A DNA stretch of 64,000 nt from Phragmites australis (taxonomy: Eukaryota; Streptophyta; Magnoliopsida; Poales; Poaceae). Where the stretch lies: positions 12,255,501-12,319,500 of the forward strand of contig NC_084932.1 in NCBI RefSeq assembly GCF_958298935.1. Direction: 5' to 3'. Shown here piece by piece: positions 43,571 to 54,989 of this stretch; positions within the stretch are counted from its first letter, which is position 1, and every line of letters starts with the position of its first letter. A program made the translations under genes and the position numbers. A model generated the notes under the pieces. It worked only from the letters and a program-made list of their open reading frames with translations, was not told the DNA's origin and searched no databases.

Positions 43571-45110
43571 TTGTTTTTTGATATCCTCGTTTCCCCTGCC
43601 TCTCCAGGTTAATCCTGCTTGCTTTTATGGTACTTATGTGTTACATTATTCACTTGTACCTTGGCGTATCCCTTTGGTATTGGACAACCATTGAAGAGGG
43701 TCCCTTCCATCAATTGCTCAACTAGACCCCTAGCTACCATAGTGGGAACACCTAGGACTGACATGACAAGCTTGCATGGCATGCTTTCTGTGATGTCGTC
43801 CATGTGGTGTCGGATTAAGGCTTCTCCTGAAAGCACCATGGACGCGCAGCTGCTCCGGGGATGACCAAGGCTCTGCACCAAAGCATTATCAGTGACAGTT
43901 AACAGCTCCTACCTTATTTGCTGCTTGACTTGCTGCATAGATGCTTCTATTTTGGTGTCTATCATCTGTCTCTCCTCTGCAAGTTCTTCTTTTAGAATGT
44001 CTATCATTTCTAAAATATTTTCTTTTCTTCGTTTATTATAAGTGTCGGCATTTTTTTTCAAGCAAACCTTTCAAGGCCTCAAACCCTTTATGCATGTGTG
44101 ACTAGTGTGCTCCTTGTTTCCCAGTGTCAATGTTAGCTCGTCGCTCTCCCTGTCTTCCTGGAAAGAGCCCTGGGAAGACTAGGCGTGGATATCTCTAATC
44201 TTCTGCGTGACTTCCAGTTCTCGTTCACTTTTGAAGCATAAGTTTCCATTAGTCAGAAGAGTCACCCTCTACCATATAGGTAGTTCTACGCTCGTGGAAT
44301 CCACTCAACCGTCAAACATGTGACAACACTTTTAGTTACATCTTCTTTCATCTTCTCCCACTGGTCAAGTTTCCTAATGTACCCGTGCAAGCCGGTTCTG
44401 TGGGAGTGTAAGTTCTTCTAGGAGTTGGCCTTGTTTGCTTCACTTATCTTTTTTACTTCTACCGAATCCCTGTACTCCACAAAATCATTCCAAAAATATT
44501 TCATTATAGGATAATCATCCTAGTCTGACGTTCGACCCCTCAAGTGATAACCTTTGTACAATTTACCCTTAAAATTCTTAAAAATTCTGCACATTATGAC
44601 TAGGTCCTAATGCTATGACATGGCCGTGTTGCATCCTTCAGGGTACTCAAACTTTTGCGATAACTTGCCCCACTTGAAATCCTTGATGCTATCGGGAACC
44701 ACCCACTTGTCACCTCGTTTGCCTCTCTAAGTTTTGTAAGTGACTGTAACGTGGTCCCTTCCGAGACAAGCGCATGCTATTTTGAATGGCCCAAGTACAT
44801 GTAGAGTTTTCATGGGCTCCCCGGCTGAATCGACCTCTGTGATGACAAAACGGCCATCAGGCATCTTGTTAGGACCTCGACCACACCTCGGTCCTTCAGA
44901 TGACTGACCAACCGACATAGCATCAGTGGTCAGACCCTCCAGAGCATTAGTGATCAGACCATCTAGCGTACCATCAGTGGTCAGACCATCCAGCGCAACA
45001 TCAATGATCGGACCCTCCAGAGCATCAGCGTCAGGTTTATTCAGGTTGAGGTATGCATTCGGGCTTCCCTCCAGAGCATCATCCTTGACTGGATCCTAGT
45101 TAGAGGAGGG
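43571..45110 (-). pseudogene. CACTA F TnpA-like gene, N-terminal and middle part
   Basis: RGPNKMPDGRFVITEVDSAG (44727-44918) matches the segment at 62522-62590 in CACTA2. Further on, in broken frames between 44300 and 44720, come DKWVVPDSIKDFKWGKLSQK and KNLHSHRTGLHGYIRK. RSSCASMVLSGEALIRHHMD (43609-43881) matches the CACTA1 segment at 37625-37690. The N-terminus contains a 27-base coding tandem repeat (44925-45032). Confidence 0.72.
44925..45032 (-). repeat. 27-base coding minisatellite in the CACTA F TnpA-like gene
   Basis: About four imperfect units of 24-27 bases (CATCAGTGGTCAGACCATCC core). On the coding strand they translate as variants of ALDGLTTDG. The counterpart genes in CACTA1 and CACTA2 lack this array. 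Confidence 0.75.
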
Positions 45111-45782
45111 GCCTTGTATTGGGAAGCACATCCGTGGACGGTGACTTGATATTGTATGAGTCATTCGTACATAAAAACTCCATCTATTCAAATTTCTTGC
45201 AACATCGACATTAGCATATATGATAGCTAGCTAATAGACCGGGAAATAGCAACTAGCAGATTATGCTTAAATGCATCAAATATAGTATCTCCAAGAGATA
45301 AATACAGTATCAGTATATCAGATTCAAATGTATCAATATATCAGATTCTTTGGTGAAATAGAATATACAATTTGTTCCTGTAATTAGAACACAAGATACT
45401 CAGAGCATAAGCAAGATTTTTATAGAATAGAAGATACTCCAGTGTACATAATCAATACAAACAAATTTTATCTCTGTATCTACAAGATTCTCCAGCGTAC
45501 ATAATTTTAAATGGAAACATCAACATACATCAAGTACAGGTAACCACATCATGATCTGAGATAGCATAAAACTAATTAATACTTGTTCAATATGTCCAAT
45601 GTAAAAAGTGAGATGGTAAAACCTACAGCTTCAATGCAAGCTACACATCGAACCCTACATTCAAATTATGCATCAGATTCACTCGGCAACCACCAGTACT
45701 CATCGCTATCATCGCCTTCCATCAAACTCTCAGAACAATTGTAGTCATAAGGAACAACGTAGTTTGGGTCCACGCTAGAAAG

Positions 45783-45787
45783 TGCAC
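45783..45787. repeat. Target-site duplication TGCAC (left copy)
   Basis: Identical to 46412-46416. The two copies flank the solo LTR. Confidence 0.85.
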
Positions 45788-46411
45788 TGTTGGGGATGAT
45801 CTCCCCCCCCCCCTCTTCGGAGGGTACCACGAAGTCTACTAGAAATACTGCATGCTTGCCGTTGTGGCTTTGTTTTAGGGACTTCATCTGCAAGTGGCGA
45901 AGATCGCAGAGCGCCGTCGGTTGAAGGGTGTAGGTATGCCCGTACCTTCGATCATCTGTACCGGCGAAGATGAAGGAGACCTTCGGCCGACGGGCGAAGT
46001 CCAGACCCGCGGTCCGAAGCGATTGCGGCGGGCGAAGATGCGAGTCAACCTTCGCTCGAAGGACGAAGGCTATCTAACAGACATCCGAGCGGAGAAGGCT
46101 TCGATACATCTTCGGAGCCAGGAATCGCTGCAGCACAATGGGCCCATTTTCGGTCGTCCGGGGTAGGGCTGTAATTATGTAATTATGCTCATTTGTACCA
46201 TAATGCCCCCGGATATTCCAAGAATGTAGCAGGTGAGGGGGTAGGATTTGTAAACCGCACCTGTGGTGGCCGGGTACAGGCTATAAATAGGGCCACACTG
46301 TACCCGGAAAGGGCATCGAAAGACTGTTCTACCTCTAACACATGTCACTCTGAGACCCTTCGATATCCCTGTATCCGAAGGCCCACCTTGTTTGGGATTT
46401 CGGTCCCAACA
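45788..46411 (+). repeat. Solo LTR (gypsy-like), 624 bases
   Basis: Opens TGTTGGGGATGATC and ends GGTCCCAACA, with TGTTGGG/CCCAACA inverted ends and TGCAC duplications on both sides. A TATA box (GCTATAAATAGGGCC) lies near 46278-46292, which sets the orientation. Many CGAAG/CTTCG motifs occur inside. No internal region remains, as expected after recombination between two LTRs. It splits an open frame of the host exons. Confidence 0.88.
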
Positions 46412-46416
46412 TGCAC
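46412..46416. repeat. Target-site duplication TGCAC (right copy)
   Basis: See the solo LTR at 45788-46411. Confidence 0.85.
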
Positions 46417-46859
46417 CATTGCCCTCAAGGTGGCCAACATCTTGATGGTCCAGCAACTTGGCCAAATGAATGACCAACTTCTAAAGGCGGCTCACTACCT
46501 CCTCAAGTTGGAGTACAAGCCGGTTCGCATCCATGGAGGACTTGCATGAACATGGATCGAAGCTTTCGTTAGATATCTTTCTTAGGTCTACAACCATATC
46601 ATTGATCTTTTCGATGGTACATGCCCATCCATCAGTTATTGTTCTACAACCATCCAAAAGAAGCATACAATTCCATATAACTCTCCAATTTGAAAGATGC
46701 ATAAACATAATAGGTTGAGTATGCATAGATTATTGCCTTGATCACACAAATTGTCAATGACTAGCTCGGATTCAATCACATGCACGGGAACAACGCTCTC
46801 CAATTCATCGGTCTCCAAAAGAATGAAGTCGTGCAATGTAAGAGAATGATGGTCATGAC

Positions 46860-47690
46860 ATGAAAGTTAAACCAATGAGCATGCAATTTGGTATGCTCAT
46901 TGGGTACTGAGTTATGAAGTTAAAAGAACAAGAACCAACTCATTTCGACAAATGAAGCTACTCCAACAATCAAATACATCGAGTCAATGTTAGATAAAAA
47001 TTTGGTAAAACATCATAGATATCAATGTAACTAAGGAAAAAATGCAATGTCTGGCACATTAATTGCTCACAGGTAAATAATTTTTCACTAAGTTTCATAT
47101 CTAAAGGCATACAAGTGGACTAGTGGAGTAATAATCAATCAATGTACTTAATTTCTAAAGGCATACAAGTGGACAACTGAAACTACTACATACGAGGAAT
47201 CCAATATTCAGTTTTTATTGTTAGCCTGAGAAGAAAATGGAGTGAAATGTGCAAATCTATATAACTGCTGCTACCACTTGAACAAATCAAGTAACTACTG
47301 CTACCCTACTGAAACAAAGAAAGTTGAAATCTTATATAGTTCTACAGAGAAGTGCTATTAAAGAAATATGAATAACCATCACTAATTTGGTTCTATATAT
47401 GGCATCTTGGACGCATCAGATACTACAAGACATTACTAATTTGGATCTTGGCTCATCAGAACAAAGGATTAGTTGATCATTTTTGTTCTTGGCTCATCAG
47501 AACAAGCGAGTAGCAGTACTGTTGCTAACTTTTTCCACCTATTTTCACTACATAAACAAGCTGGTTTACATAACGCAAAATCAATACAAGATATTGATAA
47601 ACTGCAAAAGAACAACTTTTACTAGATATTGTACATGACATTTCCAGCAAATGATCAGGTGATCTGAACTATAATGTGGAACTAACAATT
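46860..47690. other. AT-rich intron-like sequence
   Basis: No coding signal. It includes a short direct repeat (CTAAAGGCATACAAGTGGAC near 47101 and 47155) and two copies of CTTGGCTCATCAGAACAA (47449 and 47490). Probably the intron of the unknown gene on either side. Confidence 0.4.
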
Positions 47691-48194
47691 TGTTGACCTG
47701 CAACAACATCTAGCGATTGAAACATTCAGAAAGCAATGGATTTCCTAGTCCATACAATTGATAGTCACCTGATGGTTCAACTGGTGAACTACAAAAGGCA
47801 CACCTATCACCAAGGAATTAACAGGATAACAATCATAAGGCCCAGATTATTACGTGTATGCGCCAAACACTACCACACGCAAGCCACTCGATTCCCTCAA
47901 GAAAATGTACTCTGATCAATAGAACACAACCAGATCACCCTACATCGCAGCATCAACCATCCCCCAATGCTGAGAAAAATCATAATCCCATATGCCACCA
48001 TATCACCTCTCCATCTGCCCTACCATCAGTAGTAGAGCAGTAGCAGAACAAGGTAGGGCTCCCACAGTATGGCGACGGGCATGAGGACAGCGACAGGGAG
48101 GAGGTGTCAGCTCTAGGGATAGTAGCATTGGTGAGATAGCGGGATAGCAGGTGCGCAAGGGTGGAATAGAGAGGCTGCATCCAACTCCTGCTTA

Positions 48195-48372
48195 TATAGG
48201 GATAGAGTATCAGTGCCGGTTATATCACCTAGCTAGCACAACTATCAGTGCTAGCTGTGGTTTAAACTGGCACTGATAGTTGGACTATTAGTGTCAGTTG
48301 TGGTCTACATCCAGCACTGGTACTAGAATCAGTGCAGGTTGTATAACCCAGTCGACATTGATAGTTGTTTCC
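48195..48372. repeat. Internal cluster of CACTA F-type subterminal repeats
   Basis: Six or so copies of TATCAGTGCCGGTT-type motifs, located between the TNP2 gene and the unknown exons. They belong at an element end, so a second CACTA terminus probably lies here. Confidence 0.7.
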
Positions 48373-48604
48373 TTTTTTTGACAAAACATTTTGCTGTATA
48401 TCTAGGTTTGTAATTTATTATATATTAGGTAATTAAAGCTTTTTACTTAATAGAAATTAAGGCATATTCTTAGTAGATACGAATTACATCTATAACTATC
48501 ATACAATAGGTAATTAAAATATAAATGATAGCTGTAAAAATTTAACTTAACACAAATTATAGCATATTCTTACTTACTACATGTCCTTGATACAAATTAC
48601 ATGA

Positions 48605-51600
48605 ATTCTGAATTAATTATTACATCAAAGCTGCTTTCATTTAATGATTATAGTTTCATTATGATCGTGGTGTATGTAGGTAGGTTCCTCAGTGTTGTGA
48701 ATGAGAGGCAGTTTGACATTCTCTCCGAAATGGCGCAGGTCATTGAAATGATTGTAGTCTTCCTCGTCGATGACATCCTCAACACCGATAATCTTTCTTC
48801 TTCCTTGTAGAACCACATGGCATTCCTCCTTGTTAACTGGGTTCGTATCCTTTACATAAAGGACTTGAGTAACATCTTTGGCAAGAACAAATGGTTGTTC
48901 TCTTTATCCGACGAGTTTGAGGTTGATGATAGTCATACTATACTTGTCGGTATTCACTCCACTTGGGAGTATGACTCATTGGCAATGGAACAGGGGGACC
49001 TTCAACTGTTCTCCATATTGAAGCTCCCAAATCTCTACTATGAATCCATAGTAGATCTCTTTATTGACCCCACAGTCGTAGGTATCAATACGGACATCGC
49101 TATTTTAGTTAGTACTCTTGTTGTTTTGTGCTCTCGTATAAAATGTATAGCCATTAATGTCGTATGCTTTGTATGTATGAATCATAGTTGATGGCCTATT
49201 AGCTAGTATTTCCAATAGTACATCATCTGTATCTTCATCCATCATGTGTGTATGTAACGAACTGCTGAAATTATCTCTGTATGTTCTTGCCATGTAATCC
49301 TCTGACTTTGTTGGATTTGTGGACAATAGCATTTGCACTTGCTTATTGACATATGGATCCACTACAATTGATTGTTGCAAAACTGCAAAATGTGCTTGGG
49401 TGAATAAAACATTATCGTTGGAATGGACTGTATTATGACCTAGCATCCATTTCCTCTTAAGCCTTCCCTCATGGCGAGATACAGGCTTACCAATTACTTT
49501 CAGATTTATGTAGTTGATGGCGAACTCAACGACCTCCTCTGTTCCGCAGCATTGGGCCTTGCAACCATCTAGTCAACTTCAATTACAAACGTATTTCTTC
49601 AGAACGGACATGCACCATTCAAAAGGATACATCTGATACAGAAACATGGGACTAATGTGCTTTATCTCATGCCCGATGTGAATAATGAGATAGGGCATTA
49701 TGTCAAAAATCAATGGAGGAAAAATACTCTCAAGCTGGCATATAGTATGGAACACATCTTCCTACAGCTTTGTTAGTTTGCTCAGATCGATGACCTTCTG
49801 TGAAATTACGTCGAAAAACAAACACAACTTTATGATTGCGTCTCGGACCTTATTTGGCAGAATACCTCAAATTGTAACAGCAAGCAACTATATCATCATC
49901 ATGTGAAAACTATGGGACTTCATGCCAACTAACTTCAAAGTTTTCTTGTTTAGTAATCTCGTTGCGTTGGAGGAGTAATTGGTCGAAACTTTGATTCCTT
50001 GTAAGCAACTGCACAGGCTGATCTTCTCTTCCTTGCTCTGGGTGTAGCAAGTCATGGGAAGTTCGTTTACCCCATTTCCTAAGTTTTAGGATGCGGAATT
50101 TTCCTTAGCTTCGTATCTTCCAGATCCAATCGTACATTGAGTGTATCTTTTATTTTGCAAGGTATGTCTAGTAAGGCACCAATCAAGCTGTCAAACACGT
50201 TATTCTCCACATGCATGACGTCGATTGCGTGTCGGACCATCAAGTGCTTGAAATAAGGTTAGTTCCAAAAAATTGATCTCTTCTTAAACATAGGAGTGAG
50301 TTTTCTAGCTGGGAATTTTGTACTGCCTTTTCCCTTTCCAAGGACAACTCTAAGATTCTTTACCATCTTACGTACATGCTCCCCAGTGTGAACCTTTAGA
50401 ACTCAACGAGTCTCCACTGTCCCATCAAAAGCTCTTTTATTCCTGCGGTATGGGTGATCCAGCCACAGAAATATACGGTGACCCATGTAGACCATTTTCT
50501 TACAGTTCTTTAGCCACAGCCCCCCTATTTCGTCCAAGCACCATACACATCCATTGTAGCCTTTTGAAATCTTTCCCGATAGGTTACCAAGAGTAGGCCA
50601 ATCTTGGATCATTATGAATAGCATTGCTCATAGGGTGAAATGCTCGCAATTGTATTCATCCCACAACCTTACGCCATCTTTCCATAGTAGATGGAGATCT
50701 TCAAGCAATGGTTGGAGATACACATCGATATCATTACCAGGTTAATTTGGCCCACTGATTAGCAAAGGCATCATAAGGATCGTCCATTTCATACACAACT
50801 AAGAAGAAAGGTTGTAAATACAAAGAGTCATGGGCCAAGTGTTATGACTAGTGTTCATGTTACTGAAAGGATTCATCCCATCCGTACTCAACTCGAACCT
50901 TATATTACTCACTTCAGCTTTGAATTCCTTGTCTTTTGTATCCAAGTTCCTATATTGCATTTCATTAGCAGGGTATCTAAGCATTCCATCTTTCTTACAC
51001 CCTTCGGCGTGCCATCAAATCAACTCGTTATTCGTTTTGTTAGCAAACAATCGCTTCAGATGGGCGATTATAGGGAAATATCAAACCATCTTAGCGAAAC
51101 AACATGTAATCGTTTTCACATGCATGTATTTTCTCTACTTCCAACCCCAACAGACAGACAATTTGCTTGGCATGGTATGTCTTTTTAGGCAACTTATGGC
51201 CCTTTGGAAGCAAGTCCCTCAAGAATTGTAACAACCCGTTGAAGCCCTTATCAGACAAACCTTTGCTAGACTTCATTTGTAGCAATGTCAGCACAGCATG
51301 TAGCTTGTTGTGCTCTTTCTTACAGCCCGGGAACACCAGTGCTTTATAGTCCTCCATCATGCGCTCGCAATTTTCATGTTTCCTATCACTGGTGAAGTCT
51401 CTCTCCATATTGCACAACATTTCGGCCAGGTCATCATCATTGTTACGGACAAAGGTATCTTCAGACACCGACATATTGATGTCTTCGTCAGCTGTCATAT
51501 CGTTGCCTCCATCTTCCTCGACTGTGGGCTGCTCTTCACGCACAACCTCCTCATAGTCACCATGCTCTGTCCAGCGGATATAGTTAGGCTTGAAACCCAT

Positions 51601-52021
51601 GCGAAATAAGTGTGCACGGATTTACTCTATGCCTAAGAACTGCTTCTCATTCTTGTAATGAACGTACGAACAACATATATAGTGATCATCATGCTTGTTT
51701 TTGGCTTTTTGTACGCCATGGCAGCCCTCAAAAAGCATCCACGCCATGAAAGATCTCTAGGCCATAACAGTCAGACTTGTACATCCATGTCTGGTCCATC
51801 TGCAAATTTATGATTATCATTAAGTTTTAGCAATCAATTAAAAACCAATGAAATGATAACCATGCAATATTTTAAAATGCACATCTAATTTATTGAATTA
51901 CCTCGCATCTTCATTGCTCCATGTTAGATGGCCCTTCACCTTCTGGCACTTGGTCCGGGACGAAGGACCCACCTTCTAAATATTGCCATATCCGCTTGTG
52001 ACTAGAGGGTGGATTTGCCAT
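48605..52021 (-). pseudogene. CACTA F TNP2-type transposase
   Basis: Exon 1 (52021-51902) starts MANPPSSHKRIWQYLEGG and ends GAG|GTAATT. An intron ending TTTGCAG leads to exon 2 at 51799, which opens MDQTWMYKSDCYGLEIFHGV (Transpos_assoc). Then an acidic stretch and TNP2 blocks VFPGCKKEHNKLHAVLTLLQ and HAKQIVCLLGLEVEKIHACE (51091-51600). Then the counterpart of MLFVTIQDWPALGNLSGQ (50560-50624). The DUF4218 region is in pieces at 49480-49900. DUF4216 is at 48830-49446. A C-terminal EEDYNHFNDL-like tail ends near 48605. Many stops and frameshifts. Confidence 0.84.
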
Positions 52022-53067
52022 CCCTATAGCATAATATTCATATTCAATATGTTGATCTATGTAGAGGTGATTTTAACCTTTTTTACTAATTCACTACTAA
52101 AAAATTGGAGCTAGATTTTAATCTATTTAGAGGAGATTTTAATATTTTTCCATAAATCACTACTAGAAATTTGGCGATCTAGTAACAATGACATAATCAC
52201 ATACTTTCAATGAGAAGAGTAGCTTAATCCAAAAAAGAAAAATAATTATGTCTAACATGATGGTGAGTATTTTTAATGAACAGACATAAACTTACAAGAT
52301 TAACACAATTGGTTTCACCAATTATGGACTTACTAATAATTAATATGAATTACCTAAAGTTAAACACTTTAAAAAATTAAAGGGATTTTAGTACATTCAT
52401 CATGGTTCCTAGCATTTTTAATATGTAGCGCATCATAAAAGAAAGCTAACAAAAGTGGTTTCACAATTTTTGGACCCATATTCATTTTTCTACACATTTT
52501 GCAAGATCTTAGCCGATTTAATAGCATAATAATAAATAAATTTTACATTTTCCGATTTAACTAAATATAAAAATAGCCCTAAAGTTGACCAGTCGGCCAG
52601 CCCACTGGCGTGCGTGCAACTACGGTGGCACTAAGCGGAGCTGGCCAGCTGGCTCAGCTAGCCCTCCCCGGCAGCGAGCAGCAGCCACATTGGCTCGGCC
52701 GAGAGCACAAAGAGCACGATGGCCATGGCAGATTGGCCAGGCATGTCAGCAGCTAAACGATTGCTCAAATGGCCCAGATGAGTCGACCGACGAAACCTAC
52801 ATGGGCTGGTGAACACAACGGCCTGCCTCTTGGCCAAGGCATGTCGGCGGCAGAGCGAAAAAGTGCCAGCGGCTCAGCCACCAGGGAAAGTGCACCGATG
52901 ACGGGTTGAAAGGAAACTGGCGCGCACACTAGAGTCAACAGGGGACGGGGAAGCTCACCATAGGGCTCAGTCACGGAGGAGGAGGTCCAATATGATGGCG
53001 CGGTGGTGAGGTGGTGGAAAGGGGCACTGGCGTTATGGGGAGAAGAAGATGTCTTTTATGGAATGTA
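52022..53067. other. 5' non-coding part of CACTA F
   Basis: AT-rich to ~52570, then GC-rich (52580-52980). The GC-rich part has open frames on both strands but no domain. Probably the promoter and leader region of the minus-strand TNP2 gene. Confidence 0.45.
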
Positions 53068-53300
53068 GAGTTATTAGTGCTGACTCGTAATATGAACCGA
53101 CACTGATACTCAGTATTAGTGCCAGCTTATAGTTACCATCCAGCGCTGAAGTATCAGTGCTAGTTTTTTCCAAGAACCAGCACTGATACTGAGTATCAGT
53201 GCTGGTTCAACCTGGCTCGATCGTTGATCGAGTGCATGAAGTTATAACCGGCACTGATACTTCATCAGTGTTGGTTTTATCCTAACCGACACTAATGGGG
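53068..53300. repeat. CACTA F subterminal repeats, right end
   Basis: Eight or more copies of TATCAGTGCTGGTT or AACCAGCACTGATA, some paired back to back (about 53165-53205). Confidence 0.82.
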
Positions 53301-53741
53301 TAGCATGGATGACTATTTCTACAATTTTATCCTAACCGGTATCATCACAATGTCTCCTGGGGGCTGAGCAACCTTTAGTTTAAGGTTCATGAAGCAATCG
53401 TTAGACCAACCTACAATTAGAGTTTTTCCCATCTTCTTTAAATCAGGTTCTTGATTGCAAGATCAATTCTTCTGATCATCGATCGATTTATGTCATCATG
53501 CTGAATCATCAATCACTCAATGGCTCCAGACTTTACCACCTTAGCTTTGACCTCTCGGTCACATTGTCTCCTCAGATGGTGTTGCAGCATGATGTGGCAT
53601 GCTCGTCAATATGGCTCCCTCTTCCATAGCTTTTTGATTGCTCCAACAACCATTGTTGACATACCAAAATGATGTTGTCGCTATGTGACCTTCATAGGCT
53701 GTAGCACCGGCACCCATGTCCACACCATCATCGCCACCTGG
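53301..53741. other. Sequence between CACTA F and repeat E copy 2
   Basis: A minus-strand frame at 53559-53747 (includes TTSFWYVNNGCWSNQKAMEE) is open for 62 codons. I do not recognise it. Nothing else seen. Confidence 0.4.
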
Positions 53742-54816
53742 TGCCACCCATCAGGTCTAGTGATTAGTGTAACCTCCCCTTCAAGTACTGGCTCCACCAC
53801 ATGCTACTTGTCCTCGTCATCAATGAGGCCGTCACCACCGCCAATGCTTATGTTTGTGGACGCATGTGCTCATATGGTGCTTTGATCCTGCAACAACTAC
53901 ATTGACCTGACTCTCTCCTCCACAACTACGACCATCGCCACCTCGTTGTTGGATACCATGGCATAGGACCAGTCCCAAGATTTTTTTGGCTCGTGGCGAA
54001 ACTAAAAAAAGGGACCCATTGCAAACAATTGTATTGAAGCATCAAAAATTTAATTAATATATAAATTGTAAAGATAATATTTGGTGCATTAAATAAACTA
54101 TTTCTGATAAACTCTTAAAGTATATTCATAGGGTCGGACAACGCACACCGGTTGGTGAGGACACAGTTTGACACACGGCGCCCGAAGGAGGCGAGGGTCG
54201 CGACGGGGGGTGCGCTGAGGAAGTCAAGCAGATTCTCTAGCATGGCGCTTGTGCCCATCAGCGCTAGCGCCATGTACATGGATGCCAGTGATAATGTGAT
54301 GTTGCCGACGTAGGTGGAGGAGGTGGCCGCAATGTTCGTTGGCAAAGGCGTGAGGTGCTTGGCGAGGCGAAGCGCAAGGCCATTTGCCCATCCAGATATG
54401 CGACATACTTGGAGGATCAGGACAGCATGAGAGGAACTGATCTCATTGACTATTTGACTTCCCTATGCATGAAAGGATTGCTAATTTGGGCAGGTTCTAA
54501 CCTACTATGAAGGAACCAAACCAGCAAAGTTGCTTCTTTTGGGCTGGTCAAAGGCCAAAGCGCAGGTACAATAACATAACTATGGCCACCAGTCGATTGG
54601 CACTTAGACTATTGTGTTTTGTTAGACCACAAATAAGATACATTTATACCTATATGGGAGGAGGCTTCTAGGTTTTGGAGACCCAGGGCGGCCGGCCTTG
54701 CCTTGGCAACAAAGAGCTATAATCAATTTTAACAACCTTGTTGGCTTCCACTCTAGTTTGAGCATCCATGACGCTTACGCTATAACTGCAAGGGCCTATT
54801 AGAATATATGTTATAT
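53742..54816. repeat. Repeat E, copy 2
   Basis: Direct-orientation match to 8481-9504, from about GTGTAACC(T/G)CCCCTTCAAG to AATATATGTTATAT. Here the sequence continues with GATCCAAAAGG at 54817, where copy 1 has element D. The minus-strand frame 54115-54345 parallels the frame in copy 1. Confidence 0.7.
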
Positions 54817-54989
54817 GATCCAAAAGGATTTGACCATTGTGGTAAGATTCATTAAGTGTAATATCTCCAATATGATTCTATCTTATCTTATTATTATTTA
54901 AGATCTAAACCACTATGCATTATATATAAACTACCCATAAGACTTAATACAAATCATCAATTGTATTATATTCCTCCTTCTATAGTATG
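54817..54989. other. AT-rich continuation of repeat E
   Basis: No gene. It shows what lay beyond the element D insertion point in the unoccupied version of E. On the minus strand a TATA-like TTTATATATAATGC occurs near 54917-54930. Confidence 0.45.

Larger units (their letters stand above)
45600..48185 (-). pseudogene. Gene-like exons of unknown origin inside CACTA F
   Basis: Minus-strand blocks that match neither CACTA1 nor CACTA2: a first-exon-like block (48180-47980, STLAHLLSRYLTNATIP); an acceptor-like TTGTTGCAG near 47695-47703; MHDFILLETDELESVVPVHV (46725-46836); and IEKINDMVVDLRKISNESF plus MDANRLVLQLEEVVSRL (46481-46620). This runs, across a later solo LTR, into VDPNYVVPYDYNCSESLMEG and YWWLPSESDA, stop at 45666. 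I recognise no family. One in-frame stop (at ~46478) was seen. A captured host gene is the likeliest explanation. Confidence 0.5.
41160..53340 (-). mobile_element. CACTA F (minus strand), composite
   Basis: Subterminal repeats of TATCAGTGCCGGTT type mark both outer ends (41162-41390 and 53068-53300). On the minus strand a TNP2 gene (52021 to ~48605) is followed, after foreign or captured sequence, by a TnpA-like/ULP1 gene (45110-41936). A third cluster of the same repeats at 48195-48372 sits in the interior. So either a related element is nested here or two elements are fused. The terminal CACTA pentamers are not clear at either end; near 53310 TTTCTACAA suggests an eroded terminus. Confidence 0.72.

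Noticed and set aside
8481..54816. The two E repeats as the paired LTRs of one giant element
   Set aside because: They are 45 kb apart, diverged, and separated by several complete and partial elements with their own target duplications.
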